Assembly (NCBI RefSeq): GCF_001423485.1
Contig: NZ_LMOD01000004.1
Location: 372,001-436,000 of the forward strand
Direction: 5' to 3'
Source of the DNA: Microbacterium sp. Leaf320
GTDB lineage: Bacteria; Actinomycetota; Actinomycetes; Actinomycetales; Microbacteriaceae
Length of the DNA: 64,000 nucleotides
Shown: piece after piece, positions 7,828 to 17,180 of the stretch
Layout: the number at the start of each line of letters is the position of its first letter
Position numbering within the stretch: position 1 is the stretch's first letter
Position numbers and translations under genes: made by a program
The notes under the pieces: generated by a model
What the model saw: only the letters and a program-made list of their open reading frames with translations
What the model was told of the DNA's origin: nothing
Databases searched by the model: none

Positions 7828-10581
7828 GTGGATATTCCCTTGCGCCGACGACTCTCAAGTGCGGCGAAAAAGACCATCGTCATCATCGTGACCCTGATGC
7901 TCGCCCTCACGGCAGTGTTTACGCTGAAGCAGCCCGCACACGCCGCGTCTCAGGGGGCCGGGTACGGCACCTGGGATGACCGGGTCGGGTGGCAGGGAGG
8001 GTTCGTTGCACCGGACGGCACCGTCGTGTACTGCATCGAACCCGGCGTGTCGAACCCGTCGGGAAGCAGCACCAGCGCCGGCCACCAGGGCTCTGTGGTG
8101 TCGCGAAGCCCGTACGGGGACCGTGCGCTGAGCGCCGATGACCTCGCACGGATCAATTACCTCGTCTCCAGTTTCGGGCAGACATCCAACAATCGGGAGG
8201 CCTCCGCGGTGAACTTCGCCGTGAAGTACATTGCCAACCCGAATGCGATGTTCCGCTCCCACAGTTGGAACGGCTCCTGGAACCTTCCCGGGTACGTCAA
8301 CTGGGTGCTGTACAGCGAAGTCGGATCCACCGAAGCGGCGGCCATTGCCGCGCGTGCGGAGGCACTCATCGACGCGTCCGCCGGGATCACAGCGGGGACC
8401 GGAGTCGACGGCTCCGGGGCTCTGACCTTTCAGGTCGACCCCTTCAACAACTACGACGGCACGGTCACCATGGTGGGCACTGCCGGTGCGACCGGCACTG
8501 TGACGCTCACCAACGGCGTGTTCGATACGACCGGCACCGCCACCCTGTCCGGGATGCAGGCGAACGTCCCGTATGCCATCACCGGGGTCCCGCCGAGCTG
8601 GGATGGGAAGCCGTACAGCATCTCCGGGACAGGGTCATTCACGCTCGGTGGATCCGGATGGGCAGGAAGCGTGCATCTCTGGCACACGGCCTCGCAGCAG
8701 ACCACCGCGGGCCCCGGCCCTCGCGCTACCAGCCAGTTCGCTGTCACCGGTGCCGACCCCACGGAGCGCACCGTCACCTTCCAGCCGGTTGTGACCACGA
8801 CCGCCGCGGGGTACGTGCAGCCGGGCGAGCATGCCACCGACATGCTGCGCTTCCACACTGTCGCCGGGGAGACGGGCTTGAACAATGCGTGGCCGCAGAC
8901 CGGGAATGCCCAGTATCGGGTCGTGCGCGCCGACGGCACCCTCTATGGACCGTTCGCTGCGCAGCCGGCGGAGTCGGCCGACGTGCCCGACGACGCACCG
9001 GTCGCCGCGCACGCACAGGTAAAGACCACGCCCGTGGATGGCCCGACGGTGGAGTACACCGCGACCAGTGATGCGACCGTCGAGACGGCGGGCTACTACA
9101 CCTGGGTGTGGACCATCGCCTACGACGACCAGTCCGCCGCGACCCGCATGTACCTGCCGGACGGGTACACGTTCACCGACCACTTCGGTCAGACCGTGGA
9201 ATCCAGCATCGTCCCGATGCAGTTCACCGTGACCACCGCAGTGACCTCACCGGACGTGCTCCTCAGTGGCCCGGCCGCGGACACCGCGACGGTCACCGCC
9301 GAGGGGCTCTGGCTGCAGCAGGACGGTGAGAACATTCCCGTCGTCGGACGCTGGGACGCCTACTATGACGCCCGCCCCGCCGCCGACATCGTTCGGGTTC
9401 CCGGCACCGAGGTCCCCGACGAAGCCGTGCACCTCGGCACCCGCACCGGCACCCTGACGGGCAATGGAACGGTGAACACCCCCACCACACTGCCCGACGG
9501 CGCCGTCCAGGTCCCGGCCGCGGGCAAGGGCAGCATCGTCTGGGTGTTCAGCATCCTCCGCGACGACCAGGGCGCGAACGCCGAGTACGTCACCGACATC
9601 GTCGATGACTACGGGGTGCCGTCGGAGATCTCGACCATCGTGCAGCCCGAGGTAGTCACGAAGGCCTCCGCCGGAGCCCGCATCGGGGAAAGCATCTCCG
9701 ACACGGCCGTCATCACCGGCCACCTCCCGCATAACGGCGCGGAGCTGACCTTCGACCTGTACCGGGTCCCCCTGGTCGAGGGGACGGGAGAGGTTGACGC
9801 CCCGAGTGTCGACGGTGACGGCGCGCCGGTGTCGTACGCGCCGGGCGACCTGTCCTGGGTGTGCACTGCCGACAACCTCGTCAGCAGCAACGCTGACACC
9901 GGCGGCGCCATTGTCACGGAGACGGGCGAATACCGGTCCCACGAGTACGAGATCGTCGAGAACGGCAAGTATCTCTGGGTGGAGAAGCTGTGGTCCGTGC
10001 CCGCCGTGGGCAAGGAACGGGAGCTGATCCGGGAAGGCGGCTGCGGTGTCGCGGAGGAGACGTCTTTCGCTCTCGACGTCACCACCCAGGCGATGAGCGA
10101 CACCGGGGCGACGACGGGGATCGAGCACGGTGTGCACGTCTGGGACACGGCTACCCTCACCGGGTACGTGCCCGAAGGGGGACAGGTGACGTTTGAAGCC
10201 CACCTCGTCCCGGCCCGCGCAGGTGTGGACCTCCGCACCGCATGCACGGCGGACACCCTTGCCTGGACGAGCAGCCCCGTTTCGCTCGAGGGCGGATTCT
10301 ACGACGAGACGACCCCGCTGAAGGTAGAGAGTGAACGTCACACGTTCGACCCGGATGTGGACTCGGTCCTCTACTTTGTCGCGGTGACTCGCGACGCCCT
10401 GGACCGGGAAGTCAACCGGGGCGAGTGCGGTGACCCGAACGAGACCCTCAGCCTGAAGGGCCAGAAGGTCATCGCCACCGGCGGGGAGCTGTCACCGGTC
10501 GCTGTCACGGCCGCGGGAGTGACAGCGCTGCTCGCAGGTCTGGGTGTGCTGCTCGTCGCCCGCCGCCGCGTGCGCCGCTGA
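7828..10581 (+). CDS. Wall-anchored surface protein, thioester-domain-like N-terminus
   Basis: A 917-residue secreted adhesin-like protein. Signal peptide: residues 1-40, cut near PAHAAS. Residues about 55-150 resemble actinobacterial thioester (TED-type) adhesion domains, with a Cys in VVYCIEPG (C69). The position normally held by the bond-forming Gln appears to be Asn (SAVNFAVKY, N129). Several beta-rich repeats follow, including two related C-terminal modules containing DTAVITGHLP and DTATLTGYVP. The C-terminus has KVIATGGELS, a hydrophobic span and RRRVRR: an LAxTG-like sorting signal. GTG 7828 is preceded by GGGAAGGAA; longer starts lack a signal peptide at the N-terminus. Confidence 0.8.
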   Translation: MDIPLRRRLSSAAKKTIVIIVTLMLALTAVFTLKQPAHAASQGAGYGTWDDRVGWQGGFVAPDGTVVYCIEPGVSNPSGSSTSAGHQGSVVSRSPYGDRALSADDLARINYLVSSFGQTSNNREASAVNFAVKYIANPNAMFRSHSWNGSWNLPGYVNWVLYSEVGSTEAAAIAARAEALIDASAGITAGTGVDGSGALTFQVDPFNNYDGTVTMVGTAGATGTVTLTNGVFDTTGTATLSGMQANVPYAITGVPPSWDGKPYSISGTGSFTLGGSGWAGSVHLWHTASQQTTAGPGPRATSQFAVTGADPTERTVTFQPVVTTTAAGYVQPGEHATDMLRFHTVAGETGLNNAWPQTGNAQYRVVRADGTLYGPFAAQPAESADVPDDAPVAAHAQVKTTPVDGPTVEYTATSDATVETAGYYTWVWTIAYDDQSAATRMYLPDGYTFTDHFGQTVESSIVPMQFTVTTAVTSPDVLLSGPAADTATVTAEGLWLQQDGENIPVVGRWDAYYDARPAADIVRVPGTEVPDEAVHLGTRTGTLTGNGTVNTPTTLPDGAVQVPAAGKGSIVWVFSILRDDQGANAEYVTDIVDDYGVPSEISTIVQPEVVTKASAGARIGESISDTAVITGHLPHNGAELTFDLYRVPLVEGTGEVDAPSVDGDGAPVSYAPGDLSWVCTADNLVSSNADTGGAIVTETGEYRSHEYEIVENGKYLWVEKLWSVPAVGKERELIREGGCGVAEETSFALDVTTQAMSDTGATTGIEHGVHVWDTATLTGYVPEGGQVTFEAHLVPARAGVDLRTACTADTLAWTSSPVSLEGGFYDETTPLKVESERHTFDPDVDSVLYFVAVTRDALDREVNRGECGDPNETLSLKGQKVIATGGELSPVAVTAAGVTALLAGLGVLLVARRRVRR

Positions 10582-10588
10582 CACCGGT

Positions 10589-10624
10589 GAGGGAGGGTCC
10601 CGACAGGCATCGGGACCCTCCCTC
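10589..10624 (+). terminator. Terminator of the surface protein gene
   Basis: A perfect 15-bp inverted repeat (10589-10603 with 10610-10624, GAGGGAGGGTCCCGA arms) with a 6-nt loop, 7 nt after the stop codon. No T-run follows. Confidence 0.75.
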
Positions 10625-11200
10625 GCATGCGACCACCCGAAGGACGCACGGCGGTCACCGCCACCCACGGACCGCGACCACACCCTCAGCCTACGAACCT
10701 CCGCCATCCCCGGGTACCGGATCGTCGCATTGCCGTGGTCAACACCGCCCCGTGCAGTGCCTACCGACGGGCGCATCCGTACCGTGACGGCGTCCTCTGC
10801 AGTCTCCGGGCCTCGGGCAGCGCAGAATCGGCGCCGGTGGTAGCGAGGTGCACGGCCGAAAGTGGCGATGGCGGCGCGAGCGTCGTCATCGGACGCGGTC
10901 AGGAGTGCCGTGATTGCGTGCAAGGTGTCCGCCCTCATCGTGCCGGCTCGTCGCTGTCGCGCTTCTACCACCGGGCGATGGTCGTGACGTCGATGTTCGC
11001 ACCATACGCGAGCGGCTCTCGATTCAGCGCCGGGTCGCGCACACCTCACGCCGTCATTGAGCGACTGGCGCTGAACCGGCCACCGACATCGATGCGTGCA
11101 GCGATTCTGGGCTCGCGTTCTGTCACCTTCCCCGCCCGGGATCACTCACCACCGCCACAAGACAAGCAGGGACCGGTAGGCGGGGGAGCGGGCGGCGGGG
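10625..11200. other. Intergenic, no supported gene
   Basis: About 575 bp. Open frames exist on both strands, but none has a ribosome-binding site with believable protein composition. A short minus-strand stretch (about 10845-10940) reads like real coding sequence (MRADTLHAITALL) but breaks up at once, so it may be a gene remnant. Confidence 0.5.
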
Positions 11201-11914
11201 TTAGGCGAGGGGCGGTGGTGCCATGCGCGTCCACACGACGATGCTGGCGACACTCCACAGGACGTGGATGGTCAGGGGGACGACGATGTTCCGGCGTGCG
11301 AGGAGGAAGAAGGCGCCGAGTACCATGCCGGCGGTCGCGGTGTCGAGGAGGAGGGGCAGGTCATCGACGCCACGAACATGCAGGGCGCCGAACAGCAGCG
11401 AGGAGGCGACGAGGGCCAGAACCGGGGAGATTCGTCGCCCGAGTCGGGCGAGAGCCGTCTCCCGGAACACGAGTTCTTCCACTATCGGGCCGACGATGCC
11501 GATGAGGATCATCGTGAGCAGGGGTGCGCCATCACGGACAGGGACGATGCCGGTGGTGTGCAGCCCGGTGGGGGTGTGCCCGGTCACGGCTAGGAGCAGG
11601 ACGGTGCCGACGGCGACGGCCGTGGACGCGACAATCCCCGCCGCCACGAGACCCAGGGTGTGCAAGGGCCGGGCGGTGGTCTGGTCCCACCCGGCCGCGA
11701 ACGCGTCACGGAACACCCACACGCCGGCTGCGGCGGTCACGGCCACGCCGGTGAGGACGGCCAGGTCCCGGGCGGTGGGGGGAAGAATGTCGGACACCCA
11801 TCCGGATGCGGCGACGACGACACCGTAGACGACGAGGAAGGCCACGATGGCGGAGGTGAGCGGCCGGTCAGGTCTGACGTGGGGCAGGGGGAGGGTGTGG
11901 GAGGGGGTGGGCAT
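11201..11914 (-). CDS. CPBP-family intramembrane metalloprotease
   Basis: A 237-residue integral membrane protein with about six to seven hydrophobic segments. The CPBP (Abi/CAAX protease-like) motifs are present: paired Glu in GPIVEELVFRE, His in LLFGALHVRG and a final His in TIHVLWS. In this family these residues bind the metal and catalyse cleavage inside the membrane. The biological substrate is unknown; members process peptides, modify prenylated proteins or give bacteriocin self-immunity. ATG 11914 has a CTGGAG site. It stands alone; no bacteriocin precursor was seen beside it. Confidence 0.85.
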   Translation of the reverse strand: MPTPSHTLPLPHVRPDRPLTSAIVAFLVVYGVVVAASGWVSDILPPTARDLAVLTGVAVTAAAGVWVFRDAFAAGWDQTTARPLHTLGLVAAGIVASTAVAVGTVLLLAVTGHTPTGLHTTGIVPVRDGAPLLTMILIGIVGPIVEELVFRETALARLGRRISPVLALVASSLLFGALHVRGVDDLPLLLDTATAGMVLGAFFLLARRNIVVPLTIHVLWSVASIVVWTRMAPPPLA

Positions 11915-12138
11915 GGCACTCCAGTGCTGTTCTCGGTGCGTGCACACGACACCGGCCGACGCTACGCGTCGCGGTGGGTGCGGGCCGTGGACGACCGGGA
12001 GATGCAGTGGTGGGGGCGGGGTGCTGCCGTGCGCTGACCCCCGGGGGTGGTAGTGCTCCCCGCCCAGTGCCGTGGCCCGGGCGCGAGTCACACCGCAGAT
12101 CGGCACCGTCACTCAGGAGCCGTCGGTGCGCGGCGGTG

Positions 12139-12762
12139 TTAGGGGCGGAGTTTGGTGAGCGCTTGCGCGACGAGGTCGGAAATGCGTTCCGGGTCGAGTG
12201 CGGGCATCTGTCCGGTCGCGGCGGCGTCAGCCCACAGCTGTGCGGTGAACCGCATCACGGCGAACACCATCTGGGTGATCAATGCGGCCTGGTCCCGCCG
12301 GGCGTGGTCGGTCTCGTTCGGGTACTGGTGGGTGAGGCGGGCGAGGATCAGTTCTTCGAGTCGCGGGTGCAGGGCATCGACGCGTGATATCTGCCGCGCT
12401 CTCAGCGTCGGGCTGGATGCGACCGCCCGGATGCGACGGGCAATATCGGAGGGATCCGAACGCGCGAAACGCGGGTCTAAACGGATCAGACGGGCGGCTT
12501 CGTCCAGGAGAGGGCCGGTGGAGTGGGTGAACCGTTCGGCGGCCTCCTCGTCCAGCCACGGGCTCACATCTCCGAGCAGGGCGATGTCTTTGGTGGGGAA
12601 GTGGTTGAAGAAGGTGCGTTGGCTGACGCCGGCGCGGGCGCAGATCATGTCGACCGTGACCGCGTCATAGCCGTGTGCGAGGACCAAGTCCGTGGCCGCC
12701 TGCTCGATGGCCTGCGCTTTCTCCACGGCGTCTCGGCGACGGCGTCGGGGTTCGGTCGACAT
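12139..12762 (-). CDS. TetR-family transcriptional regulator
   Basis: A 207-residue protein. The N-terminal TetR DNA-binding domain (residues about 15-60) contains ICARAGVSQRTFFNHFPTK, the typical helix-turn-helix plus F/Y-x-x-F motif. The helical C-terminus should bind a ligand. It lies 13 bp behind the permease gene on the same strand, so it is the last gene of an ATPase-permease-regulator operon. The twin palindromes upstream of the ATPase (14802-14838) are the likely operators, making this an autoregulated drug- or peptide-export system. Confidence 0.9.
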   Translation of the reverse strand: MSTEPRRRRRDAVEKAQAIEQAATDLVLAHGYDAVTVDMICARAGVSQRTFFNHFPTKDIALLGDVSPWLDEEAAERFTHSTGPLLDEAARLIRLDPRFARSDPSDIARRIRAVASSPTLRARQISRVDALHPRLEELILARLTHQYPNETDHARRDQAALITQMVFAVMRFTAQLWADAAATGQMPALDPERISDLVAQALTKLRP

Positions 12763-12775
12763 GATCTGCTTCCTG

Positions 12776-14065
12776 TTACTCGTACCGCAGGGATGTGATG
12801 GGGTCCCGTCTCGCGGCGCGGCGGGCGGGCAACACCCCTGACACGAACGCGATGCCGGTGATGACCAGGACCACGATCCCCACCGGGACGGGATCGAACA
12901 GCAGGATCTGCAGCCCGGGCAGGCCTGTGAGAAGCGTATCTGCTGCGGCAGCGGAGATCACGGAGCCCACCCCGGTAGCCGAAATGGCACCGATCCCCGC
13001 CCCGACGGCACCGATAACGCACGCCTCAATACTGAACAGGCCGAACACCCGGGCTTTGGGCATTCCCATCGCCTTCATCAGCCCGATCTCCCGCGTTCTC
13101 TCCTGCACACTCATCAGCAGCGTGTTCACGATCCCGAACGACGCCGCAAGCAGCGCAATCGCGGCGAATGCGGTGAGCACCCCGATGATCCCGTTGATGA
13201 CGACCTGCACGACCCCGAGCTGATCCTCCACCGTTTGACCGGACAGTCCCCGCGCACTCAACTCATCTTTGATGTCCGCGATCACCGCATCCATGTCTGG
13301 TGCGGTCGAGAGTTCCACCACAGCGAGAGGTCACCCGTCGACCTGTCCGCCGGGAGCTTGGGCGGTCGCGATGGTCTCTGTCAGCGCCGGGTTCGCTCCG
13401 GCCCCGGCAGCGAACAGGCTTTCCCGTGCCACACCCACCACCACGGCGTCGACAGTGTGCTGGGCGCGTTCCGCGTCCACATAGCCGAGGGTCACCGTCT
13501 CCCCAATAGCGGCCGCCGGGTTCGCGAAACCCAAAGCGTCCATGTACTCCTCGGGAACGACGATCTCGTTCTCCGCCGTGGCCTGGTCCAGCTGCGCGCC
13601 GGCGAGGAGGTCGCTCTGTCCCACGGAGGAGGTGGGGTTGATGGTCACCTCGAACCTGTCGCCGTGATCTGCGGAAGCGCGTTCCACCCAGTCGACGCTG
13701 ACCTGGGTGACCGGCGTGACGCGGGTCACCCCGTCCATGGTCTTCATGTCGTCGATATCGGCGGCGTTCAGGAGCGTCCGGCCCGCCAGTGGTGCTCCCG
13801 CGGCCGCCGTCGTTCGTCCGTCGGGATCCCATTGCGCAGGGCCGTCCCCGGCGGACGTGTCGGTGGCCACACTGACGAGCAGGATGTTGCCGGAGCTCAG
13901 CGTCGCGACTTGCCGTTCGACGTAGTCGTTGACGCCGGCACCGAGCGCGGTCGTCAACGTCAGCGTGAACGCCCCCACGAACAGGCTCAGCATCGTGAGG
14001 GAGGTGCGGAGTTTGCTGCGGAACGAGTTGTACACCGCCATGCGGAGAAGGTCACTGTTCTTCAT
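12776..14065 (-). pseudogene. MacB/FtsX-like ABC permease with in-frame stop
   Basis: The reading frame is continuous from ATG 14065 to 12776 (430 codons, the normal family size) except for one TGA at 13331-13333. Upstream part: N-terminal TM helix (RTSLTMLSLFVGAFTLTL) and a large periplasmic-type domain. Downstream part: FtsX core with three TM segments and ERTREIGLMKAMG, the conserved FtsX motif, ending ARRDPITSLRYE. A CGA-to-TGA change would explain the stop. Unless read through or miscalled, the transporter lacks its membrane core. The start overlaps the ATPase stop (ATGA), so the genes are coupled. Confidence 0.85.
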
Positions 14066-14781
14066 GCGGCCCGCGCTCCTTCCATCGCCACGCGGCCATC
14101 CGCGATGGTGACCCTCTCGTCGCACCGTCCGGCGAGATCGGGATCGTGGGTGACGATGACGAGCGTGATCCCCCTACGGCGCTGCAGATCGAACAACAGG
14201 TCCTCGACGTGCGCACCGGTGGCTGAGTCGAGGTTCCCGGTGGGTTCATCGGCGAAGATCACCGCGGGGTCGTTGACGAGTGCGCGGGCGATGACCACAC
14301 GCTGCTTCTGTCCGCCGGAGAGGTCCGACGCCGCATTGCGGGCCTTGCCCTCCAGGCCCATCGACTCCAACGCCGCCATCACCTTCGCGCGACGCTGCCG
14401 TGCAGGCACGCCAGCGATCACCAGAGGAAGGCTGACATTCTCGAACACGGACTGGCTGCCGTTGAGGAAGAACTGTTGGAACACAAACCCGAACGGGCGG
14501 TTGCGGATGAGGTTTTTCTCCCGAGGTCGCAGCCGCGCGGACGGCGTCCCCAGCACATCGACCTCGCCGGTGGTGGGGGTGTCGAGCAACGCCATCAGAT
14601 GCATGAGGGTGCTCTTGCCGGAACCGGACTTCCCAACAACGGCCAACGACTGCCCCTGCTGGACGTCGAGGGAGATGTCGTTCACCGCGGTGAACGCACG
14701 GTCTCCTCGCCCATATGTGCGCGTCACCTGTGAGAGGCGTACCGCAGGGGCGCTGGACAGTGGAGACGAGAATGAGGTCAT
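14062..14781 (-). CDS. ABC transporter ATPase (MacB/LolD type)
   Basis: About 239 residues with all ABC motifs: Walker A GKSGSGKST, Q-loop FGFVFQQF, signature LSGGQKQR, Walker B VIFADEP, D-loop NLDSATG and H-loop IVTHD. It is of the MacB/LolD/FtsE group, which powers FtsX-like permeases for drug, peptide or lipoprotein export. I prefer ATG 14781, which has AAGGG at a good distance; the ATG three codons upstream sits too close to it. First gene of the operon; promoter region carries two palindromes. Confidence 0.92.
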   Translation of the reverse strand: MTSFSSPLSSAPAVRLSQVTRTYGRGDRAFTAVNDISLDVQQGQSLAVVGKSGSGKSTLMHLMALLDTPTTGEVDVLGTPSARLRPREKNLIRNRPFGFVFQQFFLNGSQSVFENVSLPLVIAGVPARQRRAKVMAALESMGLEGKARNAASDLSGGQKQRVVIARALVNDPAVIFADEPTGNLDSATGAHVEDLLFDLQRRRGITLVIVTHDPDLAGRCDERVTIADGRVAMEGARAA

Positions 14782-14801
14782 GGCGACCATCCCTTTTATC
14801 T

Positions 14802-14838
14802 TGCAGTAACTGCACTTTATTATCTTGCAGTGACTGTA
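14802..14838. promoter_or_regulatory. Twin TetR-type operators
   Basis: A perfect 13-bp palindrome TGCAGT-A-ACTGCA (14802-14814) and a near-copy TGCAGT-G-ACTGTA (14826-14838), centre-to-centre 24 bp. Both are preceded by TTATCT, so the unit is also a direct repeat. They sit just upstream of the ATPase start, where a regulator would block transcription. The TetR gene at the end of the same operon is the obvious binder. Confidence 0.65.
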
Positions 14839-15027
14839 ACATACTGGTGCAGGGGTACCGGGGAAGCCCCGTCACCCCCGTCGACCGATCAGCGCGCCCC
14901 CTCCGGTACGCAACATCCGGAACGGGGCGTCCGATACGGATCGCCGCTATACCGAGCGAGACTCGAACACGCTTCAGCACACGACTAATGCCGCGAGGAT
15001 CAGAAGCAACGCCAGCTAGGAGGCATG

Positions 15028-15621
15028 ATGACCAACATCCCCACGCCCAATACTCAACCGCGCCCGGATTCTGCTCACAACACTTCAGGCGACATTCCCA
15101 AGGACTGGTTGTGGTTCGCGATCATCGCTGCCATTGCCTGCTGGCCCCTGGGCATTCCGGCAATCATGCAGTCCATCCGAGCCCGGAACGCGATCCGACG
15201 AGATGACCTCACTCTCGCTCGCAAGGCATCGCGCACGGCCGTCATTATGAGTGCCCTCGGATTGAGCGTCACGCTGGTACTCCTGTGTATCGGAGCTGGC
15301 GTGTGGGCGGCTCAAGCATCCGCACCGCAGCACACCGTATCGGTGAGCTTGGCGGCGGAGAGTAACGGAGACTACCTAATTGAATGGTCAGTGGGCGGCC
15401 GAGAGTTCACTAGCGAGGGCGATCTCCAGGGCGACAAGATCGTGGAGTTCAACGTTCCGGCGGACCTCGCAGCCGAGATCACTATCAGCGTCGAGGTCAG
15501 CACGGATTCGAACACAAGAGCTTCGTGCGCCATCGACGCCCCGTCAGCCTTCGCCAACGGCACATTCACCCAGGAAGCCGAATACTTCGCGGTTTGCACC
15601 GCGAACAACATCTACGACTAA
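15028..15621 (+). CDS. CD225/dispanin-like membrane protein
   Basis: About 197 residues. The first hydrophobic segment (near 30-50) reads WFAIIAAIACWPLGIPAIM, followed by a basic, alanine-rich loop (ARNAIRRDDLTLARKAS) and a second TM segment. This order matches the CD225/dispanin family, in which bacterial members sit in the membrane with unknown function. A C-terminal extracytoplasmic domain of about 110 residues with Cys residues follows. An AGGAGG site lies 4 nt before ATG 15028 (the ATG at 15025 is too close). Confidence 0.7.
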   Translation: MTNIPTPNTQPRPDSAHNTSGDIPKDWLWFAIIAAIACWPLGIPAIMQSIRARNAIRRDDLTLARKASRTAVIMSALGLSVTLVLLCIGAGVWAAQASAPQHTVSVSLAAESNGDYLIEWSVGGREFTSEGDLQGDKIVEFNVPADLAAEITISVEVSTDSNTRASCAIDAPSAFANGTFTQEAEYFAVCTANNIYD

Positions 15622-15881
15622 CCTGGCGTCTGAACTCGCCCCACAAACACCGGCGGCGAAGAAGCTCACCGGGCGCTCGGAGTGGCGTGTCCGCCATCTG
15701 CAGCTCACCTCGAAAAACATGGCGACCATCCTCACCGTCATCGACGCCGACGGTGGACGGATCCCTGACGGTCCCGAGCACGTTATCGACGCCATCGAGG
15801 GGCACCTGGCTCGCCCACCAGGGAGTGGACGCGGACGCTGCCTGACCAGCCGAGGAGCGCTCGCGGTGCGTGAGCGGGGTC

Positions 15882-16160
15882 TCAGGATGCGTGACGCCAA
15901 GGGAGGATGTGGGGCAAGCGGATCGATTCGGCAGTGAACTGCAGCTTGCTGGCGCTGAGGATCTCACGTGGGGTGGTTTCGAGCGCGGCCGCCAACGCCG
16001 CGACCTGTCCCGGGGTGAACCCGGGGCCGGCGAGGCGGGCGCGGAACTCGCCCGGATCGATTCCGGCGTCCCACACGACAACGGCGGCGCTGCGCCCTAC
16101 CCGCGCACGGAACCGTTCCAGTGCCGCCGGGTGCACGCGACCCCACGAGTTCATCGCCAT
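15882..16160 (-). CDS. Small HTH-like protein
   Basis: 92 residues. A helical region with FTPGQVAALAAALETTPREI resembles the last helices of a Cro/C1 domain, suggesting a small DNA-binding protein. The match is partial: the usual recognition helix is replaced by GIDPGEFRARLAG. ATG 16160 has a GGAGG site at 5 nt. The 260 bp between its stop and the CD225-like gene contain a short stretch that looks coding on the plus strand (about 15650-15810) but has no start. Confidence 0.5.
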   Translation of the reverse strand: MAMNSWGRVHPAALERFRARVGRSAAVVVWDAGIDPGEFRARLAGPGFTPGQVAALAAALETTPREILSASKLQFTAESIRLPHILPWRHAS

Positions 16161-16244
16161 GCGCCCTCCTTCGCCCTGGTGACCGTGGTCGACTGGTTCG
16201 CTCATCCCCGTGACGGGCAGTGGTCCGGTATTCGAGAAGAGGGG

Positions 16245-16276
16245 TGCCCCCGTGTCTCGACCGGAACACGGGGGCA
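16245..16276. terminator. Hairpin, possible terminator
   Basis: An 11-bp perfect stem (TGCCCCCGTGT, 16245-16255, with 16266-16276) and a 10-nt loop. No T-run. The 530 bp between the genes at 16160 and 16694 otherwise show nothing I can support. Confidence 0.5.
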
Positions 16277-16693
16277 GGTCTCCGACTGTGGCGGAGACTG
16301 TTAGGGAGGCGGTGCCCAGACCCCCAGGGCACCCGCGCGGCCCCGGGGAGCGGGGTGATCACGCACCATCTACTCTCCCCGGTCCGATACACCCCTCGCA
16401 GCCGATACGGCCCGTTGACGAGCGGACGGAGCGGATTGCAGTACGAAGATCCCGGTCGTTGCGTGACTCCCTTCCACGCGTTCCGTCATGGGCGGCGTCC
16501 TGCGTCAGTGGTGCCGTGTTTTCACGACCGTGAGAGCGGTCGCGCCGGGTGGTCGACGGCGCCGTCGAGGAGGTCGAAGCCGTCACCCACCTCGGCGGGC
16601 GGGCCGGAGGCGTCGTCGTAGGAGGAGGTGGCGCCGCGGTCGTCTAGCGACACGGGCCACGGGCAAGGCAGGCCCGGGGGAGTACGGGGAAGG

Positions 16694-17180
16694 TTACCGC
16701 CGGCGGCCTCGTGACGGGATGGCGAACGGGTCGTCGACCATCCTGACGTGATCAAGACGTGTGTGAATGGCGATGGAGAGGAGGGCGAGGCTCAGGGTCG
16801 TGATGCGCTCGGGACGCGTGGTCCAGTGTCGATCACGAAGCTTCCCTCGCACGTTCTGAATCAGCTCGTCGTCGGTGTGGCCGCGCAGAGCAGTCATGAG
16901 CCAGGCCCGGGCGAGGATGTAGTCCTCCTCCGACGCTGTCATTCCGGGTGAGGTGGGGTCTGCGGCTCGGGGGTCGAGAGAGCGGATAGCCTGGTGACGT
17001 AGCCCGGCGGCGGCACCGGACGCGATCGCGGCAATCACGGTGGCGCCCAGTCGCAGCTCGATCACGCGATGCCACTCCTCTTCGAGGAGCAGATCCGTCA
17101 ACCCGAACCCGCGTGTGTCGCTGAGCACCAGGTCGCGAACCGCTCGCGCGCATCGCGGATACAGCGTTATCGAATCCATA
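16694..17180 (-). CDS. Hypothetical protein
   Basis: 162 residues, mostly helical and soluble, with an acidic middle (LTDLLLEEEWHRVIEL) and an Arg-rich C-terminus. No family recognised. ATG 17180 has a GGAGA site at 6 nt; longer readings begin in Cys/Arg-rich sequence that looks non-coding. No obvious operon partner. Confidence 0.5.

Noticed and set aside
10627..11145. Genes in the overlapping frames between the wall protein and the CPBP gene
   Set aside because: Frames on both strands have His/Arg/Pro-rich composition and no start signals; only a short remnant-like stretch near 10845-10940 looks coding.
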